Source: Rhizobium mesosinicum
Lineage (GTDB): Bacteria > Pseudomonadota > Alphaproteobacteria > Rhizobiales > Rhizobiaceae
NCBI RefSeq assembly: GCF_019511345.1
Contig: NZ_JAEUAK010000004.1
Location: 648,110-712,109, forward strand
Length of the DNA stretch: 64,000 nt
Reading direction: 5' to 3'
Within the stretch, counting starts at the first letter, position 1. Every line of letters begins with the position of its first letter. The translations under genes were made by a program, and so were the position numbers. Below the pieces are notes generated by a model. The model searched no databases, had not been told where the DNA came from, and was given only the letters and a program-made list of their open reading frames with translations. Shown piece by piece: positions 35,562-47,823 of the stretch.

Positions 35562-37034
35562 ATGAGCAAACGCCTCGCCGATTTTCTTCTGACACCTGCA
35601 GAAATGGCTGCCGCCGATTCGGCTGCAGCCGAATCCGGAATCAATTCCTATCGTCTCATGGAAAAAGCAGGTGCCGCGGTCGCCGCTGCGGCATTGCGTC
35701 TTTATCCCGGCGCACGACGTTTCGTAGTGTTCTGCGGCCCCGGCAACAATGGCGGTGACGGTTATATCGTTGCCCGACTCCTGCAGGAGAGTGGCGGACA
35801 GGTGGATATCTTCCACCTTGGCAACCCGGAAAAGCTGAAGGGCGATGCGGCCCGCGCCAGGGCGGCCTTTGTGCTGAAGGGGCAGGATATCGGTCGCTAT
35901 GAGCCGCAGCGGGGCGACGTCGTCATCGACGGCCTCTTCGGAGCCGGCCTTGCACGTGATGTGCCATCCGAGGTCGCCGATCTGATCCACAAGGTCGGCA
36001 AGGCAGGAACTCCCGTCATCGCCATCGACCTGCCGTCTGGCCTCGACGGCCGCACCGGCGCCGTGCTCGGCGGCGCCTTCCGAGCGGCGCATACGGTGAC
36101 CTTCATGACCCGCAAGCCCGGCCATCTGCTGATGCCGGGCAGGGAGCTTTGCGGCACACTAGAGGTCTTCGACATCGGTATCCCCGCACGCATCATCAGG
36201 GCGCAGACGGATGGTCGTGTCGATGAGAACACCCCTGCCGCGTGGCGCGCTGTCATTCCGACCGAGCAGGTGGAGACCCACAAATATAAGCGTGGCCACC
36301 TTGTTGTATTTTCGGGTGATGCGAGCAAGACAGGCGCCGCCCGCATGTCGGCCATGGCGGGGCTGAGGGCCGGGGCCGGGCTTGTCACCATCGCCGCGCC
36401 GAGCGAAGCGCTTTCCGCCAACAGCGCCCATCTGACCGCCATTATGCTGCACGCGATTGACGACGCGGCGACATTGAAGGGCTGGCTTGAAGATGCACGT
36501 CTTCAGACCTTCGTTCTCGGCCCTGGCTTCGGCATCGGAAAGAAGGCCCGCAAATTCGTTTCCCTACTGCGCGACCGTCATCTCGTTCTCGATGCTGACG
36601 GCATCAGCTCATTCAAGGATGACCCGCAGGCGCTGTTCGATCTGTTCAGGGGAGAGCCGCGCCTCGTTCTAACGCCACATGACGGCGAGTTTGCGCGCCT
36701 CTTTCCTGATATCGCAGCCGAGAAGAGGGCAGGAAAGGTGGATAAGGCACTGGCCGCCGCCGGTCGCTCTAATGCAGTGATCATCTACAAGGGTGCAGAT
36801 ACCGTCATCGCCTCCCCGGACGGACGGGCGCTGATCAACACCAACGCACCGGTCTGGCTCGCGACCGCCGGTTCCGGCGATGTGCTGGCAGGCATTATCG
36901 GCGGCTTGCTCGCCCAAGGCTTGCCGGCATTCGAGGCAGCGGCTGCCGGCGTCTGGTTGCATGGAGAGGCAGGCCATCGCGCCGGCAAAGGCCTGACGGC
37001 CGAAGATCTCGCCGCCCACGTGCTGCCCTACTGA
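35562..37034 (+). CDS. nnr: Bifunctional NAD(P)H-hydrate epimerase / ADP-dependent dehydratase
   Basis: A 490-residue metabolite-repair enzyme that converts damaged NAD(P)H hydrates back to NAD(P)H. The N-terminal YjeF domain (epimerase) shows GPGNNGGDGYIVAR and IDLPSGLDGRTG. The C-terminal kinase-like dehydratase shows KRGHLVVFSGD, LTPHDGEFARLFP and ATAGSGDVLAGIIGG. ATG 35562 is preferred to TTG 35550, which is four codons upstream in frame; neither has an ideally spaced ribosome site because AGGGGC abuts the ATG. The stop is one base from that of the convergent DUF72 gene. Confidence 0.93.
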   Translation: MSKRLADFLLTPAEMAAADSAAAESGINSYRLMEKAGAAVAAAALRLYPGARRFVVFCGPGNNGGDGYIVARLLQESGGQVDIFHLGNPEKLKGDAARARAAFVLKGQDIGRYEPQRGDVVIDGLFGAGLARDVPSEVADLIHKVGKAGTPVIAIDLPSGLDGRTGAVLGGAFRAAHTVTFMTRKPGHLLMPGRELCGTLEVFDIGIPARIIRAQTDGRVDENTPAAWRAVIPTEQVETHKYKRGHLVVFSGDASKTGAARMSAMAGLRAGAGLVTIAAPSEALSANSAHLTAIMLHAIDDAATLKGWLEDARLQTFVLGPGFGIGKKARKFVSLLRDRHLVLDADGISSFKDDPQALFDLFRGEPRLVLTPHDGEFARLFPDIAAEKRAGKVDKALAAAGRSNAVIIYKGADTVIASPDGRALINTNAPVWLATAGSGDVLAGIIGGLLAQGLPAFEAAAAGVWLHGEAGHRAGKGLTAEDLAAHVLPY

Positions 37035-37035
37035 G

Positions 37036-37842
37036 TTATTTGTCGACCCGCTTCTGCAGGGCGATCGCCCCATGCGGCGCATTGACTTTGCCCTCATGGA
37101 TCATGAAAGCAAAGACGTCGCGCGGCTCGACCTTGACCTTCCTGTCTTTGTCGATCAACGGCAGGTCGTCAGGCACTTTTCCTTCGGCCCAGGTCTCAAG
37201 CCGTTTGGCCCAGTCCTTTAACTCCGGTTCCGGATAGCAGGTCGGAATGTTATCGGATCCCTTCTGAAGCCGCGTATAGACAAAATCCGCCGTCACATCG
37301 GCAATCATCGGATAGTCGAAATGCTCTGCGCAGACAGGCGCCACACCGTATTTTTCAAGCAGTGCGACGAATTCCGGCACCTTGAAGGAATCGTGCCTGA
37401 CTTCGACGACATGGCGCAGCTTCAGTCCGTCCTGCTTCTCCGGCAGCAGCTTCAGGAACGCCTCGAAATCATCGGGTTCGAACCTCTTCGTCGGCGCAAA
37501 CTGCCAGAGCAGGGGGCCGAGATGATCGCCGAGTTCGCTGATGCCGGATGAGAGGAATTTCTCCATCGATTCCCAGGCCTCGGCAAGCACACGGCGGTTC
37601 GTCGTGTAACGCGTCGCCTTCAGCGAAAAAACGAAGCCATCGGGCACATCAGCGGCCCATTTGGCAAAGACCGCCGGCTTCTGCGTGCTGTAGTAGGTGC
37701 CGTTGACTTCGATGACCTTCAGCTGGCGGCTGGCATAGTTCAGCTCGTCCTTCTGCTTGAGATCGGCGGGAAAGAAATGGCCGCGCCACGGCTCGAACGT
37801 CCAGCCGCCAATGCCCACGCGGATCGTGCCCGATTTACTCAT
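37036..37842 (-). CDS. DUF72-family protein (YecE-like)
   Basis: A 268-residue protein with the TIM-barrel-like DUF72 fold, recognised from the opening VGIGGWTFEPWRGHFFPADL, the VNGTYYSTQKP segment and FSLKATRYTTN. The biochemical function of the family is unknown. It is the last gene of an apparent uvrA-acetyltransferase-DUF72 unit, 24 bases after the acetyltransferase stop. Whether the link with uvrA means a repair role is open; the family is often found near unrelated housekeeping genes. Confidence 0.9.
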   Translation of the reverse strand: MSKSGTIRVGIGGWTFEPWRGHFFPADLKQKDELNYASRQLKVIEVNGTYYSTQKPAVFAKWAADVPDGFVFSLKATRYTTNRRVLAEAWESMEKFLSSGISELGDHLGPLLWQFAPTKRFEPDDFEAFLKLLPEKQDGLKLRHVVEVRHDSFKVPEFVALLEKYGVAPVCAEHFDYPMIADVTADFVYTRLQKGSDNIPTCYPEPELKDWAKRLETWAEGKVPDDLPLIDKDRKVKVEPRDVFAFMIHEGKVNAPHGAIALQKRVDK

Positions 37843-37866
37843 CTGTTCCTCCTCGCGTGCGACCTC

Positions 37867-38328
37867 TCAGATCGCACCAACCTTTTTCATCATGTCGACA
37901 ATGGTCCATCCTGGCCGATAGGGATTCGGTCGGCGACCCGTTTCCTGAAAACCGAAGGCGGAATAAAGCGCTATGTTTCGCTCCATCCGCGCATTGGTAT
38001 AGAGCCGCATCTCAGGCGTTTCCCACTCCCGCGCCTTGTCCTCCAGCCAGCGCAGCATGGCTGCGCCATGCCCCGCTCCCTGGAAATCCGGTGATACCGC
38101 GATGCTGAAAAGCATAACGTGGTCGGCATGGTGCTCGACGACCAAGAGCCCCACCACGGTATCACCAGCCTCCCGCAGCCAGACTTCGCCGCGCTCAATC
38201 CGCGGCGCGTAATCTTCTGTCACCGGGATCGGCGGATAGCCGAGAAGATCCGTGTGGGGCTGATAGGCAGCCGTCGTCAGTGCCACGACCGCAGGCAGTT
38301 CCGCAATCGTGGCGAGCCGCATCGTCAT
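37867..38328 (-). CDS. GNAT-family N-acetyltransferase
   Basis: A 153-residue acetyltransferase with the GNAT core. The beta strand [21 protein letters not shown] carries the acetyl-CoA pyrophosphate loop (Q-x-x-G-x-G/A pattern), and the C-terminal [15 protein letters not shown] segment is typical. The substrate cannot be predicted. The start overlaps the uvrA stop as ATGA, so it is translationally coupled to uvrA and should follow its SOS regulation. Confidence 0.9.
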   Translation of the reverse strand: MTMRLATIAELPAVVALTTAAYQPHTDLLGYPPIPVTEDYAPRIERGEVWLREAGDTVVGLLVVEHHADHVMLFSIAVSPDFQGAGHGAAMLRWLEDKAREWETPEMRLYTNARMERNIALYSAFGFQETGRRPNPYRPGWTIVDMMKKVGAI

Positions 38329-41249
38329 TCCGCTGCTGCGACCGCCTTTTTGACCGGCCGCCGCTCCAGTAACTCCCTCAGGAACTGGCCGGTATAGGAT
38401 CGCTTCTCCTTGACGATCGTCTCAGGCGTGCCGACAGCCACGATCTCGCCGCCGCCGTCACCACCTTCGGGGCCGAAATCGAGGATCCAGTCGGCGGTTT
38501 TGATGACTTCGAGATTGTGCTCGATGACAACGACCGAATTGCCTTGATTAACCAATTCGTGCAGCATTTCCAGTAGTTTGGCAACGTCATGGAAATGCAG
38601 GCCAGTCGTCGGCTCGTCGAGGATATAGAGCGTGCGGCCCGTCGAGCGCTTCGATAGTTCCTTGGCGAGCTTGACGCGCTGCGCCTCGCCACCCGAAAGC
38701 GTATTGGCCTGCTGGCCGACCTTGATATAGCCAAGCCCGACATCGAACAGAGACTGCAGCTTGTCGCGTACGGCCGGAACAGCTGCGAAGAACTCGACGC
38801 CTTCTTCCACCGTCATGTCCAGCACGTCGGAGATCGACTTGCCCTTGAAGGTGACATCGAGCGTTTCGCGGTTGTAACGCTTGCCGTGGCAGACGTCGCA
38901 GGTAACATAGACGTCAGGCAGGAAGTGCATCTCGATCTTGATGACGCCATCGCCCTGGCAGGCTTCACAACGGCCGCCCTTGACGTTGAAGGAGAAACGG
39001 CCCGGCTGATAGCCGCGTGCCTTTGCCTCCGGCAGGCCGGCAAACCAGTCACGAATCGGTGTGAAGGCGCCTGTATAGGTGGCCGGGTTCGAACGCGGCG
39101 TGCGGCCGATCGGCGACTGGTCGATGTCGATCACCTTGTCGATATGCTCAAAACCATCGATGCGGTCGTGATCGGCAGGGATTTCGCGCGCGCCCATGAC
39201 GCGCCGTGCCGCCGACTTGTAGAGCGTTTCGATCAGGAAGGTGGACTTGCCACCGCCGGACACACCTGTCACCGCCGTGAAGACGCCAAGCGGGATTGCC
39301 GCCGTGACATTTTTCAGATTGTTTCCACGGGCGCCAACGACCTTGATCTCCTTGCCCTTCTTCGGCTTGCGCCGCTCGTCAGGCAGGGCCACGCCGAGCT
39401 CGCCCGACAGATATTTGCCGGTCAGTGACTTCGGATTGGCCATGATTTCCTGCGGCGTGCCATGCGCCACCACCTGGCCGCCATGCACGCCCGCCGCAGG
39501 GCCGATATCGACCACGTCATCTGCCGTCAGGATCGCATCTTCGTCATGCTCGACCACGATAACCGTGTTGCCGATGTCTCGCAGGTGTTTCAGCGTGTCG
39601 AGCAGGCGGGCGTTGTCGCGCTGATGCAGGCCGATCGACGGTTCGTCGAGCACGTAGAGAACGCCGGTCAGGCCCGATCCGATCTGCGAGGCAAGCCGGA
39701 TACGCTGGCTCTCGCCGCCCGACAGCGTGCCGGAATTGCGCGACAGGCTGAGATATTCGAGACCCACATCATTGAGGAAACGCAATCGGTCGCGGATTTC
39801 CTTGAGAATGCGTACGGCAATCTCGTTCTGCTTGGCGTTGAATGTCGCCGGCAGTTCCTCGAACCAGTCGCGGGCGATGCGGATCGACATTTGCGTGACT
39901 TCGCCGATATGCAGCTTGTTGATCTTGACCGCGAGCGCTTCCGGCTTCAGGCGAAAACCGTTGCAGGCCGGGCAGGGGGCTGCCGACATGAAGCGCTCGA
40001 TATCCTCGCGCGCCCAGGCGGAATCCGTTTCCTTCCAGCGCCGCTCGAGATTGGGTACGATGCCTTCGAAATTCTTCGAGGTCGTATAGGAGCGCGCACC
40101 ATCGGCATAGTGGAATTCGATCCTCTCCTCGGTGCCGTTCAGGATGACATCCTTGGCTTTTTCGGGAAGGTCGTTCCAGCGGCTGCCGAGCTTGAAGCCG
40201 AAATGCTTGCCGAGCGCTTCCAGCGTCTGGTTGTAATAGGGCGAGGTCGACTTGGCCCAGGGCGCGATCGCACCGTCGCGCAGTGTACGCTCCGGCTCGG
40301 GTACAATCAGGTCAGGGTCGATCTTCTGCTGCGAGCCGAGACCGTCGCAGGTCGGACACGCGCCGAAAGGATTGTTGAACGAAAAGAGCCGCGGTTCGAT
40401 CTCCGGAATCGTGAAGCCGGAAACCGGGCAGGCAAACTTCTCCGAAAACAGCACCCGCTCGTGCGTCTCGTTGAGCGACTTGTTGGCCGAGCCGCCGGCC
40501 GAGGTTTCCTCAGGCGGCAGCGGCTTGTCGGCGAATTCGGCAACGGCTAGGCCATCGGCAAGCTTCAGCGCTGTTTCGAAACTGTCGGCCAGACGCGACG
40601 CCATGTCGGGTCGCACGACGATACGGTCGATGACCACGTCGATATCGTGTTTGTATTTCTTGTCGAGCGTGGGGGCATCGGCGATCTCGTAGAACTGGCC
40701 GTCCACTTTGACGCGCTGGAAGCCCTTTTTCATGAGCTCAGCTAGTTCCTTCTTATACTCCCCCTTTCGGCCGCGGATCATCGGCGCCAGGACATAAAGA
40801 CGCGTGCCTTCCTCGAAGGCCAGCACACGGTCGACCATCTGGCTCACCGTCTGGCTTTCGATCGGCAAGCCCGTTGCGGGCGAATAGGGAACGCCGACGC
40901 GCGCAAACAACAGGCGCATATAGTCGTAGATTTCGGTGACGGTGCCGACGGTCGAGCGCGGATTGCGCGAGGTCGTCTTCTGCTCGATCGAGATTGCCGG
41001 CGACAGGCCGTCGATCTGGTCGACATCAGGCTTCTGCATCATTTCCAGGAACTGGCGCGCATAGGCCGAAAGGCTTTCGACATAGCGGCGCTGGCCCTCG
41101 GCATATATCGTATCGAACGCGAGCGAGGATTTGCCGGAGCCGGAAAGGCCGGTCATGACGATCAGCTTGTTGCGCGGCAGATCGAGGTCGATGCCCTTCA
41201 GATTATGCTCACGCGCGCCACGGATGGAGATCGTCTTCAGTTCGCTCAT
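38325..41249 (-). CDS. uvrA: Excinuclease ABC subunit A
   Basis: The 974-residue damage-recognition ATPase of nucleotide excision repair. It has two ABC modules: Walker [10 protein letters not shown] near residue 34 and GVSGGGKST in the second half, with signatures LSGGESQRI and LSGGEAQRV. The C-terminal zinc finger (CEACQG to CDVCHG) is intact. In the N-terminal half the usual CPxH pair is replaced by SPAT, and CPIC becomes CPVS, so zinc binding there is probably altered. The start at 41249 gives the standard N-terminus [11 protein letters not shown]. An SOS box lies 127 bases upstream. Confidence 0.97.
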   Translation of the reverse strand: MSELKTISIRGAREHNLKGIDLDLPRNKLIVMTGLSGSGKSSLAFDTIYAEGQRRYVESLSAYARQFLEMMQKPDVDQIDGLSPAISIEQKTTSRNPRSTVGTVTEIYDYMRLLFARVGVPYSPATGLPIESQTVSQMVDRVLAFEEGTRLYVLAPMIRGRKGEYKKELAELMKKGFQRVKVDGQFYEIADAPTLDKKYKHDIDVVIDRIVVRPDMASRLADSFETALKLADGLAVAEFADKPLPPEETSAGGSANKSLNETHERVLFSEKFACPVSGFTIPEIEPRLFSFNNPFGACPTCDGLGSQQKIDPDLIVPEPERTLRDGAIAPWAKSTSPYYNQTLEALGKHFGFKLGSRWNDLPEKAKDVILNGTEERIEFHYADGARSYTTSKNFEGIVPNLERRWKETDSAWAREDIERFMSAAPCPACNGFRLKPEALAVKINKLHIGEVTQMSIRIARDWFEELPATFNAKQNEIAVRILKEIRDRLRFLNDVGLEYLSLSRNSGTLSGGESQRIRLASQIGSGLTGVLYVLDEPSIGLHQRDNARLLDTLKHLRDIGNTVIVVEHDEDAILTADDVVDIGPAAGVHGGQVVAHGTPQEIMANPKSLTGKYLSGELGVALPDERRKPKKGKEIKVVGARGNNLKNVTAAIPLGVFTAVTGVSGGGKSTFLIETLYKSAARRVMGAREIPADHDRIDGFEHIDKVIDIDQSPIGRTPRSNPATYTGAFTPIRDWFAGLPEAKARGYQPGRFSFNVKGGRCEACQGDGVIKIEMHFLPDVYVTCDVCHGKRYNRETLDVTFKGKSISDVLDMTVEEGVEFFAAVPAVRDKLQSLFDVGLGYIKVGQQANTLSGGEAQRVKLAKELSKRSTGRTLYILDEPTTGLHFHDVAKLLEMLHELVNQGNSVVVIEHNLEVIKTADWILDFGPEGGDGGGEIVAVGTPETIVKEKRSYTGQFLRELLERRPVKKAVAAAE

Positions 41250-41375
41250 CGTCTCTGCTTCAAGTGGTTTGGGGATCACAGCCCTTATTTAGTGATGCCT
41301 GCGGGCGAGTCGAGGCTGAATGTCCGGAACAACTAAGGTTTTCGATTCTGTTGACAGGATCATAGCGAATAATTA

Positions 41376-41390
41376 GAACAAATAAAGAAC
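41376..41390. promoter_or_regulatory. LexA (SOS) box between uvrA and ssb
   Basis: GAACAAATAAAGAAC is an exact match to the alphaproteobacterial SOS box GAAC-N7-GAAC (GTTC-N7-GTTC on the other strand). It lies in the 254-base divergent gap and could repress uvrA, ssb or both. LexA control of uvrA through this motif is established in Rhizobium. Confidence 0.88.
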
Positions 41391-41503
41391 AAAATTCCTT
41401 GTGGATTAAGAGGGCCTGGATGCGCATCGCTTGTCCTCTATGGTTTAAGGTGCGCCGATGATTTTTGAGCGCCGCCGGTCAGGGCGGCAGTAAGGTGAGC
41501 GAT

Positions 41504-42037
41504 ATGGCTGGCAGTGTGAACAAGGTAATTCTTATCGGAAACGTGGGCGCCGACCCCGAAATCCGGCGCACGCAAGATGGCCGGCCGATCGCCAATCTTC
41601 GCATCGCGACCTCGGAAACCTGGCGTGACCGCAACTCCGGCGAGCGCCGCGAGAAGACCGAATGGCACACCGTCGTCGTCTTCAACGAAGGCCTCTGCAA
41701 GGTCGTCGAACAATATGTGAAGAAGGGCGCCAAGCTCTATATCGAGGGCGCTCTGCAGACTCGCAAATGGCAGGATCAGAACGGCAACGACCGCTACTCG
41801 ACGGAAATCGTGCTGCAAGGCTTCAATTCGACGCTGACGATGCTTGATGGTCGTGGCGAAGGCGGCGGCGCAAGCTCCAGCTTCGGCGGCGGTCGCGGCG
41901 GCGATGATTTCGGGGACGACGACTACGGCGCTGGTCCGTCGTCGGGCGGTGGACGCAGCAGCGGTGGCGCCCGTGGCGGCAGCGGCAGCGGTGGCGGCAA
42001 CTTCTCGCGCGATCTCGACGACGATATCCCGTTTTGA
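41504..42037 (+). CDS. ssb: Single-stranded DNA-binding protein
   Basis: A 177-residue protein with an N-terminal OB-fold (MAGSVNKVILIGNVGADPEIR, ending near residue 110), a Gly/Ser-rich flexible linker, and the acidic tip DDDIPF that recruits repair and replication partners. AAGGTGAG lies upstream of ATG 41504; the frame is open to 41465 but the additional residues are not part of the family. It shares the SOS-box region with divergent uvrA, the typical alphaproteobacterial arrangement. GyrA follows on the same strand after a divergent MarC gene. Confidence 0.97.
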   Translation: MAGSVNKVILIGNVGADPEIRRTQDGRPIANLRIATSETWRDRNSGERREKTEWHTVVVFNEGLCKVVEQYVKKGAKLYIEGALQTRKWQDQNGNDRYSTEIVLQGFNSTLTMLDGRGEGGGASSSFGGGRGGDDFGDDDYGAGPSSGGGRSSGGARGGSGSGGGNFSRDLDDDIPF

Positions 42038-42085
42038 TCGATCGTAACCGATGGTTTGAGGATTGCGCTCTAACTTTCTGAATCC

Positions 42086-42130
42086 ACACATCGGCCCGTA
42101 AATCGATTTCCGATTTTCGGGCCGATGTGT
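42086..42130. terminator. Long perfect hairpin between convergent ssb and the MarC gene
   Basis: ACACATCGGCCCG (42086-42098) pairs perfectly with CGGGCCGATGTGT (42118-42130) around a 19-base AT-rich loop. It lies midway between two convergent stops and could terminate both directions, although neither side has a strong T tract. Confidence 0.65.
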
Positions 42131-42141
42131 AAGTGCCGTTT

Positions 42142-42789
42142 TCAGGTCGGCGTCGCGCTGATCAGGTTGAGGGCGGATTTCGCACCGTCCACGACGAACT
42201 GGGCGGCAAGAGCCGCCAGGATGACGCCGAGAAGACGGGTCAGGATCGCCCGGCCAGTGACGCCGAGGAAGCGGTCAAGCCGGTCGGCGAGGAACAGCAC
42301 CACCAGCGTGATCAGCAGGCAGCCGGCAATGACGCCGATCAGCTGCGCACGTTCGACGGTGGAGGGCAGGGTGCCTCCTAGCAGGATCGTCGCCGAAATG
42401 GCCCCTGGTCCGGCGATCAGCGGCAGTGCCAGCGGGAAGACGGCGATATTCTCGATATGATCCTTGGTTATCGCCACTTCCGTGGTCTTTTCCTTGCGGT
42501 CCTGCCGACGCTCGAAGACCATTTCGAAGGCTATCCAAAAAAGCAGCAGTCCGCCCGCCAGCCGGAAAGCGCCGATCGAAATGCCGAGCACGCCGAGCAC
42601 GCCGGAGCCGAACAGCGCGAACACGGCAAGGATGATGAAGGCGATCGTGATGCCGCGCAGCGCCACCTGCTTTCGCTCCGGGCGGCTCATGCCGACAGTG
42701 AGGCCGAGAAAGAGCGGGGCAAGCCCTGGCGGATCGATGGTGACGAGCAGCGTCGTGAACGCGTTGATCAGTTGGTCGGCGCTTGCCAT
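42142..42789 (-). CDS. MarC-family integral membrane protein
   Basis: A 215-residue protein with six hydrophobic helices in the order typical of the MarC (UPF0056) family, including LLVTIDPPGLAPLFLGLT near the N-terminus and PLALPLIAGPGAISATILL in the middle. The family was named for a locus next to marRAB but does not confer multiple antibiotic resistance; the substrate is unknown. The start at 42789 gives the normal N-terminus; an upstream in-frame extension of 53 codons is polar and unlike the family. Confidence 0.9.
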   Translation of the reverse strand: MASADQLINAFTTLLVTIDPPGLAPLFLGLTVGMSRPERKQVALRGITIAFIILAVFALFGSGVLGVLGISIGAFRLAGGLLLFWIAFEMVFERRQDRKEKTTEVAITKDHIENIAVFPLALPLIAGPGAISATILLGGTLPSTVERAQLIGVIAGCLLITLVVLFLADRLDRFLGVTGRAILTRLLGVILAALAAQFVVDGAKSALNLISATPT

Positions 42790-43014
42790 CGCTTCTCCAA
42801 AACCCCATATAGATGCTTGTTTTTCATGATTGTGCTGTGCCGATTCCGATTTGGCAAATGCATGATTGGTGATTGTCTTCCTACTACGGGCAAATACCGT
42901 GATTTGCCCTCTTTCGACCGCAAAAGCCTGTTCAAAACCCTCGGCCAAATTGGCATGGGAACAGGCTTTCCGCTATAAATCTTCGAGTGATTCTAGAAGA
43001 GAACGTGAACCGTT

Positions 43015-45816
<2,802 letters not shown>

Positions 45817-45837
45817 TTCACCACTTTCTCATTGCAG

Positions 45838-45866
45838 ACCGGGCGGCCCCTGCCGCCCGGTTTTTT
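45838..45866 (+). terminator. Rho-independent terminator of gyrA
   Basis: ACCGGGCGGC and GCCGCCCGGT pair perfectly around CCCT and continue into six T residues, 21 bases after the gyrA stop. Confidence 0.96.
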
Positions 45867-45911
45867 ATTGCGCTATGAAGAGCTTGCCGATTCATCCGGA
45901 GGGGGAATGTT

Positions 45912-47405
45912 GTGGGCAGCTGGACAAGGCGAGGGGTGCTGACCGGTATTTCGGCCGCAGCCGGTATGGCGGCGGGGCGTCTTTTGCTTCAGCCGCAAAG
46001 TGATCCCGGACCAGCCTTTCCAGCGGAACTTCCCATTGAAGATGGCGCGACCATTCTCAATGACGCCGGAGAACTGACACCGACCCGGGTTGCTGCACAT
46101 CTGACGGTCAAGGAGCCGCCGCAGGATGACATGATTGGTCGGTTGCGCACGGTGCTCGCTGAAGCCGTCAAGGCGAACAGGCCCTTCATCGCCAGTGCCG
46201 CGCGCCATTCGATGGGCGGCCAGAGCCTTGCCGAAAATGGCGCGGCGCTGACGCTCGATCAGGACTGGCTGGAGGCAGATACGGCCGCCAAGACCTATCG
46301 TGTCGCCGCCGGCACGCGCTGGTCGACGATCATTTCCAAGCTCGATGCGATCGGCTTTTCGCCCGCCGTCATGCAGTCCAACAACGATTTCGGCGTCGCC
46401 AGCACCTTTTCGGTCAATGCGCATGGCTGGCCGGTTCCTTTCAGCGCCTGCGGTAGTACCGTTCGTTCCATCAGGCTGATGACGGCGGACGGCAACCTGT
46501 TGACCTGCTCGCGCACGGAAAATGCCGAGCTTTTCAATCACGCCATGGGCGGATACGGGCTTTTCGGCGTCATTACCGAACTTGAGCTCGACATGGTGCC
46601 GAACGTGCTTCTGCAGCCGACCTTCGAGCATCTGGCGGGTAAGGATCTCGGCCGGCGCTTTGCCGAAGTTCTGGCGAGCGATAGCACGATCAGCATGGCC
46701 TATGGCCGTATGGATGTTTCGCTCGATCGTTTCTTTGAAGGGGCGCTGCTGATCACCTATCGCGCCGCTCCGGAACAGACGAAAATACCTGCGGCCTCCG
46801 GTTCCGGTTTTATCAGCCACGTGTCTCGTGAAATCTTTCGGGCGCAGCTCGGTTCGGATACGGCCAAACATCTTCGCTGGTGGACCGAGGCTGTCGTCAA
46901 TCCATCGATTGCGGCGCAGGCGACGCGCAACAGCCTGATGAATGAACCCGTCATCACGCTCGATGACCGCGATCCATCCCGCACGGATATCCTGCACGAA
47001 TATTTCGTCTCGCCGTCTCGCTTCGCTGATTTCGTTGCAGCCTGCCAGGATGTCATTCCGGCCTCCTATCAGCAGCTCCTCAACATCACGCTGCGCTATG
47101 TCGATACCGATCGCGACAGCGTGTTGGCTTACGCCACAGAACCCCGCATTGCCGCGGTCATGCTCTTCTCGCAGGAAAAGACTATCAGAGGCGAGGCCGA
47201 CATGCAGCGCATGACTGAAGCGCTGATAGAGCGCGTGCTCGCAATCGGTGGCAGCTACTATCTGCCGTACCGGCCGCATGCCCGGCTGGATCAGTTTACC
47301 CGTGCCTATCCCCGCGCCGGGGAATTTGCAGCGGCCAAGCGCCGCTTAGATCCCGGCCTTACCTTCCGCAATCATTTCTGGGATCGCTATCTCGGAAGCC
47401 TCTAG
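45912..47405 (+). CDS. Tat-exported FAD-binding oxidoreductase (PCMH/FAD_binding_4 type)
   Basis: A 497-residue flavoenzyme. The N-terminus has a twin-arginine motif (TRRGVLTG) before a hydrophobic stretch, suggesting export of the folded, FAD-loaded protein. The PCMH domain is visible from ARHSMGGQSLAENG (FAD pyrophosphate region) and GVASTFSVNAHG. The C-terminus RPHARLDQFTRAYPRAGEF to FRNHFWDRYL resembles sugar-lactone or alditol oxidases. The substrate is unknown. The start is GTG, with GGAGGGGGA six bases upstream; an out-of-frame ATG lies between. It heads a four-gene operon with three uncharacterised proteins. Confidence 0.85.
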   Translation: MGSWTRRGVLTGISAAAGMAAGRLLLQPQSDPGPAFPAELPIEDGATILNDAGELTPTRVAAHLTVKEPPQDDMIGRLRTVLAEAVKANRPFIASAARHSMGGQSLAENGAALTLDQDWLEADTAAKTYRVAAGTRWSTIISKLDAIGFSPAVMQSNNDFGVASTFSVNAHGWPVPFSACGSTVRSIRLMTADGNLLTCSRTENAELFNHAMGGYGLFGVITELELDMVPNVLLQPTFEHLAGKDLGRRFAEVLASDSTISMAYGRMDVSLDRFFEGALLITYRAAPEQTKIPAASGSGFISHVSREIFRAQLGSDTAKHLRWWTEAVVNPSIAAQATRNSLMNEPVITLDDRDPSRTDILHEYFVSPSRFADFVAACQDVIPASYQQLLNITLRYVDTDRDSVLAYATEPRIAAVMLFSQEKTIRGEADMQRMTEALIERVLAIGGSYYLPYRPHARLDQFTRAYPRAGEFAAAKRRLDPGLTFRNHFWDRYLGSL

Positions 47406-47412
47406 GGAAATC

Positions 47413-47823
47413 ATGATGTCCAGGCTTCGGCTGATTACCGCGCTTTATACGGTGGCTCTGCTCTTTGCGGCCGCATTGAATTACATTCCGGGACTGACGG
47501 ATGCGGAGGGGCGCGCCTTCGGGATTTTCGCGCTCGATATCTATGACGACAGCCTGCATCTGGCCTCGGCCGCCTGGGCCGGCATCGCAGCCTTCCTGTC
47601 TGCCCGCGCATCCCGAACCTTCCTTTTCTATTTCGGCCTGCTCTATTTCAGCGATGGTCTGCTCGGGCTGGTCACCGGATCGGGTTACCTTGATCTCGGC
47701 ATAGTCAATTACGGCATTCAGGAGCTTCCCTTTGGGTTCAAGATCCTCGCCAACCTGCCGCATCTCTTTCTTGGCGGCGTGGGGCTCGCATCCAGCTATA
47801 TCTTCCGCCGTGAGGCCCCGTGA
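47413..47823 (+). CDS. Uncharacterised four-helix membrane protein
   Basis: A 136-residue protein with about four hydrophobic segments (roughly residues 8-26, 44-64, 70-92 and 112-131). Short loops contain IYDDSLHLASAAWAG and TGSGYLDLGIVNYG. It resembles small membrane proteins such as the DUF4383-like group in topology, but I do not recognise a family from sequence. It starts seven bases after the flavoenzyme stop and ends in a TGATG overlap with the next gene, so it belongs to the same operon. Either of two adjacent ATG codons could be the start. Confidence 0.78.
   Translation: MMSRLRLITALYTVALLFAAALNYIPGLTDAEGRAFGIFALDIYDDSLHLASAAWAGIAAFLSARASRTFLFYFGLLYFSDGLLGLVTGSGYLDLGIVNYGIQELPFGFKILANLPHLFLGGVGLASSYIFRREAP

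Noticed and set aside
45873..47279. 468-codon open frame antisense to the flavoenzyme gene
   Set aside because: It is a shadow frame created by high GC at third codon positions; the peptide is rich in Arg, His and Ala and resembles no protein. The same applies to the long antisense frames at 33423-34922 (over glnA) and 19576-20871 (over glmU/glmS).
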